64,000 bases of DNA, taken from contig NZ_CP139698.1 in assembly GCF_034372165.1 (NCBI RefSeq), positions 2,356,001 to 2,420,000 on the forward strand, given 5' to 3'. The DNA comes from Christiangramia sp. OXR-203 (lineage in GTDB: Bacteria > Bacteroidota > Bacteroidia > Flavobacteriales > Flavobacteriaceae). Every line of letters begins with the position of its first letter. Positions within the stretch are counted from its first letter, which is position 1. Below are positions 27,372-35,949 of the stretch, piece by piece. The notes below the pieces were generated by a model, which searched no databases, was not told where the DNA came from, and worked only from the letters and a program-made list of their open reading frames with translations. The position numbers were made by a program, and so were the translations under genes.

Positions 27372-27844
27372 ATGGGATCGTAAATAAAGTAGCTCACGCT
27401 ATTTTATATGATTGAATAGTGTTTGTAAAAAACATACATCTCTATTCCCTAGATGAAGGTATTAATATTTTTAATGTACCAGTATTACGGAGCCAATAGA
27501 AATCTCTTTAAAACACATAAACCTTAATCAAAATTTTTTGAAATGCAATTACACTAATTCTGTAGTTGAGAATATCTGAATTGGGTACACTGGTATTATG
27601 ACCTGCAAAGTCATTATTAAATATTGTTTTCGAAAATAATTTCATCACTTCTTGTTTTGAACACAATATATTCACCTTCAGGTAACAAGACCTTCTCAAT
27701 TTGGCTTCAGAATAACTAAAGTTGTAGTTATTTTACCAGACGTAGTCAAGAATTCATCGAAACCAATCTTCTACCTATCGAAAATATTCCTGCTAATAAT
27801 ATAATAATGAGATCTTCACAGAGAAAAATACTAGAACAAATACT
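27372..27844 (+). other. Intergenic region without recognisable features
   Basis: These 473 nt separate the STAS gene from the GT4 gene. Only short interrupted frames are present on both strands. I see no hairpin, tRNA or clear promoter, and nothing that translates into a family I recognise. Confidence 0.5.
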
Positions 27845-29038
27845 TTGAAACTTGCTTTCATTAGTGCTCACCCTTACAGCATAGCTACCTTGAATAAATA
27901 TGGTTTACGGCTTGCTAAACAATTGGCTCAAAAAGCCGAAGTTGATGAACTGGTATTGATCTCAGACCAGCGTGACCCTATACAGCTGGACAATAAAATT
28001 GGAAAATGTAAGATAAGTATTGAACAATCCAGGAATTCCAATAGTTCTAACAATATATTCAACATTTATAGAAATATTGTTAAACATCAGCCTGATGCAA
28101 TTCTTTTTAATTTTCAATTCAATAAAACTGGATACAAAAAACTTTCCGTCGTCTTAGGTTTTTTATTAGCCTTAGTTTTTAGATTAAAAGGAATCCCAAC
28201 GATCGTAATCCTTCATAAAGATCTTGAGGATACGGCTTCCATTAATGATAATTTATTGCATGAAAGATTTCTCTATAACATCGATTCCTTGATGAGAACC
28301 GGACTAACTAAAGTTTTACTGCAAGCAGATACTATCGCTCTTACTTCAGAAAAGTATATGAATATTGTAAGAGAAAAATATAATGCTCAAAATTTAATCC
28401 AAATTCCTCAAGAATCATTTAAAGCAATCCCTGAACCAAATTTTGACTTACCAAATGGACCTAAGAAGATTCTTACATTTGGGAAATTTGGAAAACATAA
28501 GAAAGTGGAAGCCTTTATTGAAGCAATTATAAAATTAAGAGCAAGTACCAATCAGGAACTTGAAATAGTAATTGCCGGAACAGATCATCCTACTACTCCA
28601 GGTTATCTAGCTGGAATAATGAAACAATATGATCATATTAAAAATCTTACGTTTACGGGATTTGTAGATGAGGAAAATGTTGCAAAGAATTTCAAAGAAA
28701 GTACGTTGGTCGTCTTGCCTTATACTTCCGAAAGAGTGAGCTCAGGAATGCTACTTAAGGCTGCTTTTTATGGAAAAGCTGTCGTGATCCCAAACTTCAA
28801 AGATCTTGCTCTAAACATAAAAAAACAAGGATTTGCCGTGGATGTATATGAACCTGGCGATGTAGATTCACTCGCAAATTCCTTAAAATGCATTATAGTT
28901 AACGATTCATATAGAAGAACTATTGGCGAAATGAACTATAAGGCTTCATGTAGTTTGCCTATGGAGAAAATTGCTCAGTTATATCTTGATGAATTTCAAA
29001 AGCTATTTCGCGCTAAGATGAATTTAAATTTTGTTTGA
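27845..29038 (+). CDS. Glycosyltransferase family 4
   Basis: This 397-residue GT-B enzyme begins MKLAFISAHPYS. Its C-terminal donor-binding half contains ILTFGKFGKHKKVEAFIEA, VIAGTDHP, TFTGFVDEENV, VLPYTSERVSSGMLLKA and YGKAVVIPNF. It transfers a sugar from a nucleotide-sugar, probably in glycan or glycolipid synthesis; the specificity is not visible. The start appears to be a TTG codon at 27845, since MKLAFISAHP is the natural N-terminus. A terminator follows at 29062-29092. No other sugar gene is adjacent. Confidence 0.82.
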   Translation: MKLAFISAHPYSIATLNKYGLRLAKQLAQKAEVDELVLISDQRDPIQLDNKIGKCKISIEQSRNSNSSNNIFNIYRNIVKHQPDAILFNFQFNKTGYKKLSVVLGFLLALVFRLKGIPTIVILHKDLEDTASINDNLLHERFLYNIDSLMRTGLTKVLLQADTIALTSEKYMNIVREKYNAQNLIQIPQESFKAIPEPNFDLPNGPKKILTFGKFGKHKKVEAFIEAIIKLRASTNQELEIVIAGTDHPTTPGYLAGIMKQYDHIKNLTFTGFVDEENVAKNFKESTLVVLPYTSERVSSGMLLKAAFYGKAVVIPNFKDLALNIKKQGFAVDVYEPGDVDSLANSLKCIIVNDSYRRTIGEMNYKASCSLPMEKIAQLYLDEFQKLFRAKMNLNFV

Positions 29039-29061
29039 ATAGGTTGATTATTGTTTAGATG

Positions 29062-29092
29062 AAAAGGGTAAGAAGAAATTCTTATCCTTTTT
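29062..29092 (+). terminator. Rho-independent terminator
   Basis: A 13-bp stem (AAAAGGGTAAGAA with TTCTTATCCTTTT, one G-T pair), a GAAA loop and a T tract lie 24 nt after the GT4 stop. The A-rich left arm means it could also serve the converging kinase gene. Confidence 0.8.
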
Positions 29093-29113
29093 GGTTTTCT
29101 GTTCAGCCCACAT

Positions 29114-31105
29114 TTAATTCATTAAACTTTTCACATCTATATTCTTCAAGGAGATAATTACCTGGTGGAATTCTGCAGTGGCATTTTTAATGACAGCTTC
29201 TATTTCTTCAGAACTTGCGTTCTTATCTTCAAAACAACTCTGGCAGTCTCTTAGTAATTTCACCAGTTTATTAGACTGAATGTAGTATACCGACATGGTG
29301 CTTTTATGAATAAGCTCTGAGATTTGATTAGCATCCCGCAAATCTGCAGCTTTCTGAAAATCTTCTAAATAGTCTTGAAAAGCTGTCAGGGTATTGTTTA
29401 TAAACTTCCGTAGAAATTCGGGCTTATTATTCGCCATTTTTACGAATCGTCTTAAATCAATAGAATTCTCAGAGGCTATTTTATTTTCTTCCGAAGAAAT
29501 CACACCGAGTTTGTCCTTTTCCAATTCGCTAGTCTTTATACGGTCTGAAGCAGTAACTATATAATTTGAAATAAGTTTATGCAAGTCCTCCGGTCCAAAT
29601 GGCTTGGAAATAAAATCATCTATTCCTGCACGATTGAGCTCAGCTTCTATTGCCTCCCTGCTCGTGGCCGATAATGCCAGGATCACAGGTTGTTTTTCAA
29701 GATAAAGGTTCCTAATGGTAGATGATGCTTCAAAACCGTTAATAACAGGCATATGAAGATCCATAAGAATTACATCGTAATTCTTTTTCTTCGCGGCTTC
29801 GATGGCTTTTTTACCATTTTTGGCGGTATCAAAATTGATCTTCCATTCCTTAAGATACTCTGAAATAACAAAAATATTGACAGGATTATCTTCAACGATC
29901 AGTAATTTTGCTAAATCCAATTTTTTTCTTTGAATGCTGTCATGGGCATCCATTTCATTTACTGAATTGCTGTACTTCTCATAAGTGATATCGAAGCTAA
30001 ATTCAGAGCCTTCTCCCAGTACACTCGCTACTTTGATTTCACTTCCATGAAGCTTCAATAATTGCTGGGAAATTGTTAGGCCCAGACCTGTACCACCATA
30101 TTCCAGATTCACTTCATAACTAGCCTGTGAAAATTCTTCAAAAATACTTTGCAACTTATCTTCTGGAATTCCAGTACCGGTATCAATTACACTGAAGTTA
30201 AGATCTAGTTTTTCTGAAGTTGATGCAGTAAGTTTTACGATTAATTTTACATGACCTTCGCAGGTAAATTTTATTGCGTTTCCCAGTAAATTTGTAAGTA
30301 CCTGGCTAAGCTTTATGGGATCTCCTGAAATGTAATTGGGTATATTCTCATCTATTTCAGCAAGGAGCTCAATACCTTTTTCATTGCATTTCAATTTAAA
30401 GGTATGGATCAGGCTATTGACTAGAGTGCGAATGGCGAAAGCCTTTTTTTCCAACTGAAGCGCTTTAGCTTCCAATTTACTAAGATCAAGAATGTTGTTT
30501 ACCAAGCCTAGCAGATTCTCAGAAGATAACCTGAGAATATCAGTATATTCCTTCTGTTTCTGGTCTAAGGACGTTTTAGTTAATAGATCGCCAATTCCAA
30601 CAATGGCGTTCAACGGCGTTCTTATTTCATGACTAATGGTTGCAAGAAATTCTGCTTTTATCTGGGCAAGTTTTTCTGCCTTTAGTTTTGCATTCATCAA
30701 TTCCTGTTCGTACTTCTTTCTATCAGAAATATCATAAACTGAAGCTCTGTAGCGATTCTCACGAACAGTAGGACCTTTTAATTCCTTGACATTAATGAGT
30801 GCGGGAAAAGTGGATCCATCATTTTTTCGAATTTCGAAATTGATTTCATTTGCAAAACCCTGGATCCTTATTAATGGAAAAAAATGAGTTTCGAAATACA
30901 TTCTTCCACCCATTTTAAAAAGCTCATAGATCTTTTTCTCTCCCAGAATTTCATTTCTGTCGAATTCCAGCCATCCCAGTAAGGTCTTATTTATATTATA
31001 TATCGTACCATCATTTCTGAATGAAACATATCCGCATGGTGCGTCATGATACAAATCTTCAGCAGATTCAAATATTTCAGGATTTTTTTGGGTTTCCTCT
31101 TGCAT
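29114..31105 (-). CDS. PAS hybrid histidine kinase with receiver and Hpt domains
   Basis: This 663-residue cytoplasmic protein has a PAS domain (about 14-130), HisKA with His159 (TISHEIRTPLNA), HATPase_c (N box NLLGNAIKF; G1 DTGTGIP; G2 GGTGLGL) and a receiver with Asp449 (ILMDLHMP). A C-terminal Hpt-like domain carries His600 (LIHKSTMS). It could run an intramolecular His-Asp-His relay. Its ATG directly abuts the stop of the RsbQ-like gene upstream. That pairing suggests the PAS domain receives a signal from the hydrolase. Confidence 0.9.
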   Translation of the reverse strand: MQEETQKNPEIFESAEDLYHDAPCGYVSFRNDGTIYNINKTLLGWLEFDRNEILGEKKIYELFKMGGRMYFETHFFPLIRIQGFANEINFEIRKNDGSTFPALINVKELKGPTVRENRYRASVYDISDRKKYEQELMNAKLKAEKLAQIKAEFLATISHEIRTPLNAIVGIGDLLTKTSLDQKQKEYTDILRLSSENLLGLVNNILDLSKLEAKALQLEKKAFAIRTLVNSLIHTFKLKCNEKGIELLAEIDENIPNYISGDPIKLSQVLTNLLGNAIKFTCEGHVKLIVKLTASTSEKLDLNFSVIDTGTGIPEDKLQSIFEEFSQASYEVNLEYGGTGLGLTISQQLLKLHGSEIKVASVLGEGSEFSFDITYEKYSNSVNEMDAHDSIQRKKLDLAKLLIVEDNPVNIFVISEYLKEWKINFDTAKNGKKAIEAAKKKNYDVILMDLHMPVINGFEASSTIRNLYLEKQPVILALSATSREAIEAELNRAGIDDFISKPFGPEDLHKLISNYIVTASDRIKTSELEKDKLGVISSEENKIASENSIDLRRFVKMANNKPEFLRKFINNTLTAFQDYLEDFQKAADLRDANQISELIHKSTMSVYYIQSNKLVKLLRDCQSCFEDKNASSEEIEAVIKNATAEFHQVIISLKNIDVKSLMN

Positions 31106-31924
31106 TTAGTCCTTCTTTTCCAGGTAATGTTTTATCGCAGAAATCGTTTCTTCCGGAGCACTTAAGTTTGGACAGTGTCCGGTTGCATCGATCAATTTTA
31201 AGGTACTGCTCGTAATTTTGTCGCTAACATATTCAGCAACTGTGAGTGGTGCGATAGCATCTTCTTCGCATTGAATGATCAAAGTAGGTATTTTAAGATC
31301 ATTTAGATCTTCACGATTGTCTGAAAGGAAAGTAACTTTCGCAAAATGCTTTGCTATCTCCGGGTTTGTTCTACAAAAACTATTGGTTAATTCTTCCCCT
31401 AATTCTGGTGTCTCTGGATTTCCCATAATAACCGGCGCCATTGCAGATGCCCAGCCAAGGTAATTGCTTTCCAGGGTTTCCAATAATTCATCGATATCCT
31501 GCTGACTAAATCCACCTTTATACCCTCCTTTATCTATATAGCATGGAGAAGGTCCAATCATGATGATATTAGAAAATAATGTTGGCTCCTTATTAGCTGC
31601 CAGCAATGAGATCATTGAACTAACGGAGTGACCAACGAGGATAACATTTTCCAGGTCCAATGCATGGCAGATTTCCAGAATATCGTCTGCATAACCTTGC
31701 AGGCTATTGTATTTCTGTATATCATAATAGGCTTCATCAGAGTTTCCAGACCCTACATGATCGAATAAAATGACTTTATAATCATCTAGAAAGGCAGGAT
31801 AAACGAATCTCCACATATAGTGATCACAACCATAACCATGCGCAAAAACAATAGGCTGCCGACCATTTCCCCTAATAGTAACATTATTACGTTTTAATAC
31901 GTCACTTTGATCGATCATAGCCAT
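31106..31924 (-). CDS. rsbQ: RsbQ-like alpha/beta hydrolase
   Basis: The 272-residue product aligns throughout with Bacillus subtilis RsbQ: VLKRNNVTIRGNG, FAHGYGCDHYMW, ILFDHVGSGNSD, VGHSVSSM, GPSPCYI, REDLNDLKIPTLIIQCEEDAIAP and ATGHCPNLS. The catalytic triad would be Ser100, Asp222 and His250, close to RsbQ Ser96, Asp219 and His247. RsbQ acts with the PAS domain of RsbP in energy-stress sensing. Here the partner encoded immediately downstream is a PAS hybrid kinase instead of a phosphatase. The ligand or substrate is unknown. Confidence 0.92.
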   Translation of the reverse strand: MAMIDQSDVLKRNNVTIRGNGRQPIVFAHGYGCDHYMWRFVYPAFLDDYKVILFDHVGSGNSDEAYYDIQKYNSLQGYADDILEICHALDLENVILVGHSVSSMISLLAANKEPTLFSNIIMIGPSPCYIDKGGYKGGFSQQDIDELLETLESNYLGWASAMAPVIMGNPETPELGEELTNSFCRTNPEIAKHFAKVTFLSDNREDLNDLKIPTLIIQCEEDAIAPLTVAEYVSDKITSSTLKLIDATGHCPNLSAPEETISAIKHYLEKKD

Positions 31925-32153
31925 AGAGATTAGCTTGCTAAATTATGATATAATTTTAAGAATTGTGGAATTAGGCTTTGAGTTTCGAAATTAAAAAATA
32001 AAAAAATACTATGGAGCTATTGATTTCGTCCCTGAATATTCACAATGCCATTAATTTATTCTAATTCAAGGTATTGTGATTTTGCAGTAAATAGAAAGAC
32101 TTTCATCCTTAAATAACAAAAGTGGATACAGACATTTCAAGAAACCTGGACAT

Positions 32154-32195
32154 AAAAAAAGGTAACAACATGATCTTCATGAAATTACCTTTTAA
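32154..32195 (-). terminator. Hairpin terminator, probable original terminator of tRNA-Pro(TGG)
   Basis: On the minus strand AAAAGGTAA pairs with TTACCTTTT, enclosing an inner CATGA-AGA-TCATG stem, followed by a T tract. It lies just outside the left repeat of the integrated element. If the element were removed, it would fall about 15-50 nt beyond the 3' end of tRNA-Pro(TGG), in the right orientation. Confidence 0.65.
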
Positions 32196-32208
32196 TCTTC
32201 TTTAATAA

Positions 32209-32224
32209 GTCGGGGTGGCAGGAT
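32209..32224. repeat. Left attachment-site repeat
   Basis: GTCGGGGTGGCAGGAT, an exact copy of the 3' end of tRNA-Pro(TGG) (read on the minus strand) without the rest of the tRNA. It marks the tRNA-distal end of the element. Confidence 0.85.
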
Positions 32225-32283
32225 AATTTATTTTTGCATAAACGCCCTGTCCACAATACTTTCACTGCTAATTATTTAGATGC

Positions 32284-32302
32284 TTCACCGAATGATTCAC
32301 CA
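32284..32302. repeat. Inner 19-bp repeat, left copy
   Basis: TTCACCGAATGATTCACCA, identical to 37269-37287 near the other end of the element and in the same orientation. It contains two near-copies of the unit ATTCACC, as expected for a recombinase or excisionase arm site. Confidence 0.7.
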
Positions 32303-32499
32303 AACTTCATAAAACAAAGAAGATTAATATTATTTGCTCGTCTTTGTATTATAAAGATATAATTTTCTTTAAAAACAAGCTTGCCCAAAAGCCAATTTTC
32401 AGAGTTTTTACTACTAATCAAAAAAAGTAAATTTTTGCGATAGATTACCTTGTCAAACTTACAAGGGGTATTTCTCATTTATTTTTGAAAAAAAATGAA

Positions 32500-32553
32500 G
32501 GGGGAATAGCAAGAGGGTAACGGGCAGAGCCACGTTACGACATCCAATTCCCC
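32500..32553. repeat. Nested inverted repeats (origin-like dyad)
   Basis: GGGGGAAT (32500-32507) is complementary to ATTCCCC (32547-32553). Inside it GTAAC (32517-32521) pairs with GTTAC (32534-32538), and inside that GGC pairs with GCC around AGA. The structure could be a transfer or replication origin or a structured RNA. Confidence 0.45.
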
Positions 32554-32600
32554 TAAATATTCAATGAGTTTATCGCTTTGTGATTTAAAAATACATTCTA

Positions 32601-32657
32601 TTTTTCACGCAAAAACCTTTGAAACGCTTGAAAACAAGCAGATTTTTCACGCAAAAA
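32601..32657. repeat. Two 15-bp direct repeats
   Basis: TTTTTCACGCAAAAA occurs at 32601-32615 and 32643-32657, start-to-start spacing 42 nt. A degenerate third copy (TTTTTTACGAAAAAA) lies near 32729. Possible protein-binding iterons. Confidence 0.55.
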
Positions 32658-33459
32658 TCTAATTTGTACAATGTTATCCAGCCCGTCGAAATAACCCAAA
32701 AGATTCATTTTGAATTTGAATTTAAAAATGTTTTTTACGAAAAAACCTTCGCAGCCCAGTAAAATTGGCAAGGATTTTAGTAAAAAATATCTATTTTAGA
32801 ATACAATTCTTACAGAAGTGATAGAGTAAAATATCTCCAAAATTACTACAGTAGAATTAGATTTCTGGAAGAAACAAAGAGCCTTCACCACATTTCCTTT
32901 CTCTTCGCAAAAGCTTCGTTTCAGGAAAAGCGGCTTAATTAAAAGGTCTTGGACACGAGCCAAAAAGCTATGAGTAAGTTGGATGTGGATGATAAACATG
33001 CAAAACCTTTTTGACTCAAGTCCGCCAGATTGGTTTTCATGACCTTATTCTACAAAACGATCCAGATCTACCTTTCAATCCTCATCTGCTATTCTTGCAT
33101 CGCCTTACCATTTAATGCTGAAATAACAGGATTTAAAATTAGCGGACTGCATAAAGCCGCTTTGCTTTTTATAAGTCCTTATTAATTTCAAATCCTGAAT
33201 TATATATTGACATCAAAAGGTAATGCAAACAGCTCTGAAAGAAGTAAATTAGAAAAGCTGAAATCTTTTCATTTAATCTTACTGGGATCCATTCAATCAA
33301 AACAAAAGGAAAATGCTCCAGGTAAAAAAAGTAAATTTTTATATTAGAGAGTGATGTTATTTTTTATTAGGTTTTAAGGATTTTATTTAAGGGGTTTTTA
33401 AGAAAATTGGCTTAAAGACGGACAACTAGATCACTTCACGAATTAAGAAAAAAGAAGAC

Positions 33460-33496
33460 AAAGCAAGATGTGTCATTGTCATGACAATCTTGCTTT
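33460..33496. repeat. Long imperfect hairpin
   Basis: AAAGCAAGATGTGTCAT pairs with ATGACAATCTTGCTTT across a TGTC loop with one bulge. It could be a terminator on the plus strand only weakly, since no T tract follows; its role is unknown. Confidence 0.5.
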
Positions 33497-33654
33497 GCGC
33501 CCGGAGGTTGCAAAGAATACGGAATTTCAGCATTGAATATAAAACCGTATATTTAAAGATATCTTAAAAAGCCAATATTTTAACGCAACCATTTAATATG
33601 TTTTGCATCTATTCAATACACACTACTATATCCTAAATCTAAATTCACTTACCC

Positions 33655-34086
33655 ATGAAAAATAAAATATTAATATTTTGTCTTCTTCTTGTCTCGCTTA
33701 TCGCCTGTTCTAGTGATGATAATAAGAATAAAAATGAATTGCAAGAAGAATTGGATATCACGGTAGAAAATATCAAGGGAACTTGGTTGGCAGTCGAATA
33801 TAGTGATCATTCAGGCAGTGACTTCCAACCTTACCAGTCTATAGAGAAAGATGATCAATATACTTTTACATTTAAAAGTGACCTTTCTTTTTTAAATACC
33901 TCTAACTCACAATGCAACGGATTCTATGAGGTAAATCAAGAAGATAGGAAGCTTATTTTATATTTTGAGAGTGGTTGCAGTTCAGAAACAAGCGTTTCCA
34001 CTGTTGCAGAAATTACAAATGATTTAATGATTTTAATTAGATCAGCTGGTGATGAGGCAGTAAAAATTAAATATAGAAAGCAATAA
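33655..34086 (+). CDS. Lipocalin-like lipoprotein (element cargo)
   Basis: This 143-residue lipoprotein has a lipobox ending LIAC (Cys about residue 18). The mature part starts with an Asn/Lys-rich linker, then VENIKGTWLAVEYSD, typical of lipocalin-like lipoproteins in Flavobacteriia, plus two Cys residues that could form a disulphide. It ends 10 nt before the metalloprotease gene, so the two probably form an operon. It might be a periplasmic inhibitor or immunity partner, but nothing in the sequence shows this. Confidence 0.7.
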   Translation: MKNKILIFCLLLVSLIACSSDDNKNKNELQEELDITVENIKGTWLAVEYSDHSGSDFQPYQSIEKDDQYTFTFKSDLSFLNTSNSQCNGFYEVNQEDRKLILYFESGCSSETSVSTVAEITNDLMILIRSAGDEAVKIKYRKQ

Positions 34087-34096
34087 CCTAACTAAT

Positions 34097-35779
34097 ATGC
34101 CTAAAAAACTACTTGTACTTTTAATGATATTCTTTCTATTTCCAATAATTTCTATCGCTCAAAATGATATATGTGGAACTCCTGACAATCCTTTAACTCA
34201 AAAAACAAAGGATTTAATAAATCAGTCAAAAATGATGCAAGTAGAACTTTGTGTAAATATACGGTTTCATATTTTACAGAATTCCTCAGGAGATAGTGCA
34301 GTTCCAGATTCGCATATTAATTTAATCTTAAATGATTTAAACTTGGCTTTTAACCAACATCAAATCTTTTTTAACAACGTCGGGATAAATCATATTCAAA
34401 ACGATACATATTACAACATTGATGATAATGGGGATGATGAGGGTGTAACAGAATTTAATGGATTGATAAGTCTGAATGATAATGATCCCAATGCAATTAA
34501 CCTATATATCGTTAACGATGCCGAAAGCTTTGGAGGAAGAGCCCAGCGTCCAGGGAATTCTACTGTAATCGCTTCGAGTTCAGTTCTATCAACAACTAAT
34601 GCTCATGAGATTGGCCATAATTTTGGTTTACTACACACGCATTCTACTGCTTCTGGCACAGAGAATATAGAACGTTCTGGCTCTAATGCTAACTGTAACC
34701 AAGCCGGAGATGGCTTTTGTTCTACACCTGCAGATCCCAATTTATTAAATCAAATTGTCGATCCTCCAGTATATAAAGTTGATACTAGCTGTAATTATAC
34801 AGCTGCTGAAACCAGAAATGGTTTGCCTTATGATCCTGACACAAGTAACTTTATGTCCTATTCCAGACGCTACTGTCGGGATAGTTTTACCCAAGAGCAA
34901 GGTGATTTCATGAATGTAATGATACAGACAGAATCAGTATTGCAACAAACTGTTAGCTCTATTTGTACAATCCCAGAAATTGTAGGTAGTGATTTCATCT
35001 GTATTGGATCCAACTACACATATATATTACAGAATCCACCTTCTACTTATAATTGGTCAATTAGCAATAATATGGATATAGTTACTTTTACAAGTTCTTC
35101 TATTACTGTGAAAGCTAAATACTCAACAAGTCAAGGGAATGGTTTTATTACGGCAACCTATAATAATGGAGCTGAAGCTACAAAAGAAGTCTATGTGGGA
35201 AAACCTTATGCTAACCTACCGCAGGCACCAAACCTTTGCACAAACAGTTTTTCAGACCCATATACTCTCCCAGCTTCTGACGGTGCAACTTCCTATAGAC
35301 TAGAATCAGGTTCGCCAAATTTACAAATTAATGGTCAGAGTGAAGTTACCTTTACAAACGCTCCAGTGCCATTAATTTATTTTTCTTCCAGCAGCCCTGG
35401 TACTTATTTAGTGCAACTATTTACATCGAATCCTTGTGGAGGAGAAAGTAGAGGTGCAATGTATGTTACCTCAGAAACCTGCGGTTTGGGAGGTCCGGGA
35501 GGATTTAATGTATATCCGAATCCGGCATCTAGCGAAGTCACTATAGAGGCTAATCCAGAAAAATCAAACAGCACTTATGAAACGCAAAGTTTAGTAATCG
35601 CACAACCTACTCAACTCGCGAAATTATATGATTTTAACGGATCCTTTGTCAAAGATATAGAGCTTGATCCATACGGAACTACCAAACTGGATGTCTCTAA
35701 CTTAAAGGAAGGCATGTATTTTCTAAAAATACAAGTTAAGGAGGAAGAGGAAACTTATAAGATAATTGTTAGACGATAG
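34097..35779 (+). CDS. Secreted M43-type zinc metalloprotease with T9SS sorting domain
   Basis: This 560-residue protein has a signal peptide ending SIAQ. A catalytic domain follows with HExxHxxGxxH as H170-E171-IGH174-NFGLLH180 and a Met-turn NFMSYS near residue 251, matching the pappalysin/cytophagalysin group (M43). Residues about 290-455 look like PKD/Ig-type beta modules. The C-terminus (FNVYPNPASSEVTIE, then LYDFNG, LKEGMYFLKIQ) is a type IX secretion sorting domain, so the enzyme is exported to the surface or medium. It lies within the tRNA-Pro element. Confidence 0.9.
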   Translation: MPKKLLVLLMIFFLFPIISIAQNDICGTPDNPLTQKTKDLINQSKMMQVELCVNIRFHILQNSSGDSAVPDSHINLILNDLNLAFNQHQIFFNNVGINHIQNDTYYNIDDNGDDEGVTEFNGLISLNDNDPNAINLYIVNDAESFGGRAQRPGNSTVIASSSVLSTTNAHEIGHNFGLLHTHSTASGTENIERSGSNANCNQAGDGFCSTPADPNLLNQIVDPPVYKVDTSCNYTAAETRNGLPYDPDTSNFMSYSRRYCRDSFTQEQGDFMNVMIQTESVLQQTVSSICTIPEIVGSDFICIGSNYTYILQNPPSTYNWSISNNMDIVTFTSSSITVKAKYSTSQGNGFITATYNNGAEATKEVYVGKPYANLPQAPNLCTNSFSDPYTLPASDGATSYRLESGSPNLQINGQSEVTFTNAPVPLIYFSSSSPGTYLVQLFTSNPCGGESRGAMYVTSETCGLGGPGGFNVYPNPASSEVTIEANPEKSNSTYETQSLVIAQPTQLAKLYDFNGSFVKDIELDPYGTTKLDVSNLKEGMYFLKIQVKEEEETYKIIVRR

Positions 35780-35798
35780 ATTATATAACCTTTAATAT

Positions 35799-35839
35799 AA
35801 AAAGGGATTCTATTTTCTAATAAATAGAATCCCTTTTTT
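35799..35839 (+). terminator. Strong rho-independent terminator
   Basis: A stem of about 16 bp (AAAAGGGATTCTATTT with AAATAGAATCCCTTTT), with a 5-6 nt loop and a T run, begins about 20 nt after the metalloprotease stop. Confidence 0.9.
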
Positions 35840-35949
35840 GAATAATTTTGGTAAACTTAAGTTTCTAATTTTTTCCCCGAAAAATCTATTTTTTATTGCA
35901 ACCATCGGTGGTAATAAAGATTTTGCCGACAGGCACACATCTTACACTC

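Larger units (their letters stand above)
32225..33654 (+). other. Non-coding left arm of the element
   Basis: This 1430-nt stretch has no credible gene. It holds the 19-bp inner repeat (32284-32302), a nested dyad (32500-32553), two copies of TTTTTCACGCAAAAA with a degenerate third near 32729, an AGCGG...CCGCT dyad near 33142-33162, and a long hairpin at 33460-33496. Short frames may be remnants of mobilisation genes, but I cannot identify them. Confidence 0.6.

Noticed and set aside
27015-31924. A full RsbQ/RsbP/RsbV-like sigma-factor partner switch formed by the STAS and RsbQ genes
   Set aside because: The STAS protein lacks the regulatory Ser, no PP2C phosphatase or anti-sigma kinase is present, and a GT4 gene and opposite orientation separate them.
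32284-32302. CRISPR-like repeat
   Set aside because: Only two copies exist, about 5 kb apart, with no spacers and no cas genes; they fit recombinase arm sites better.
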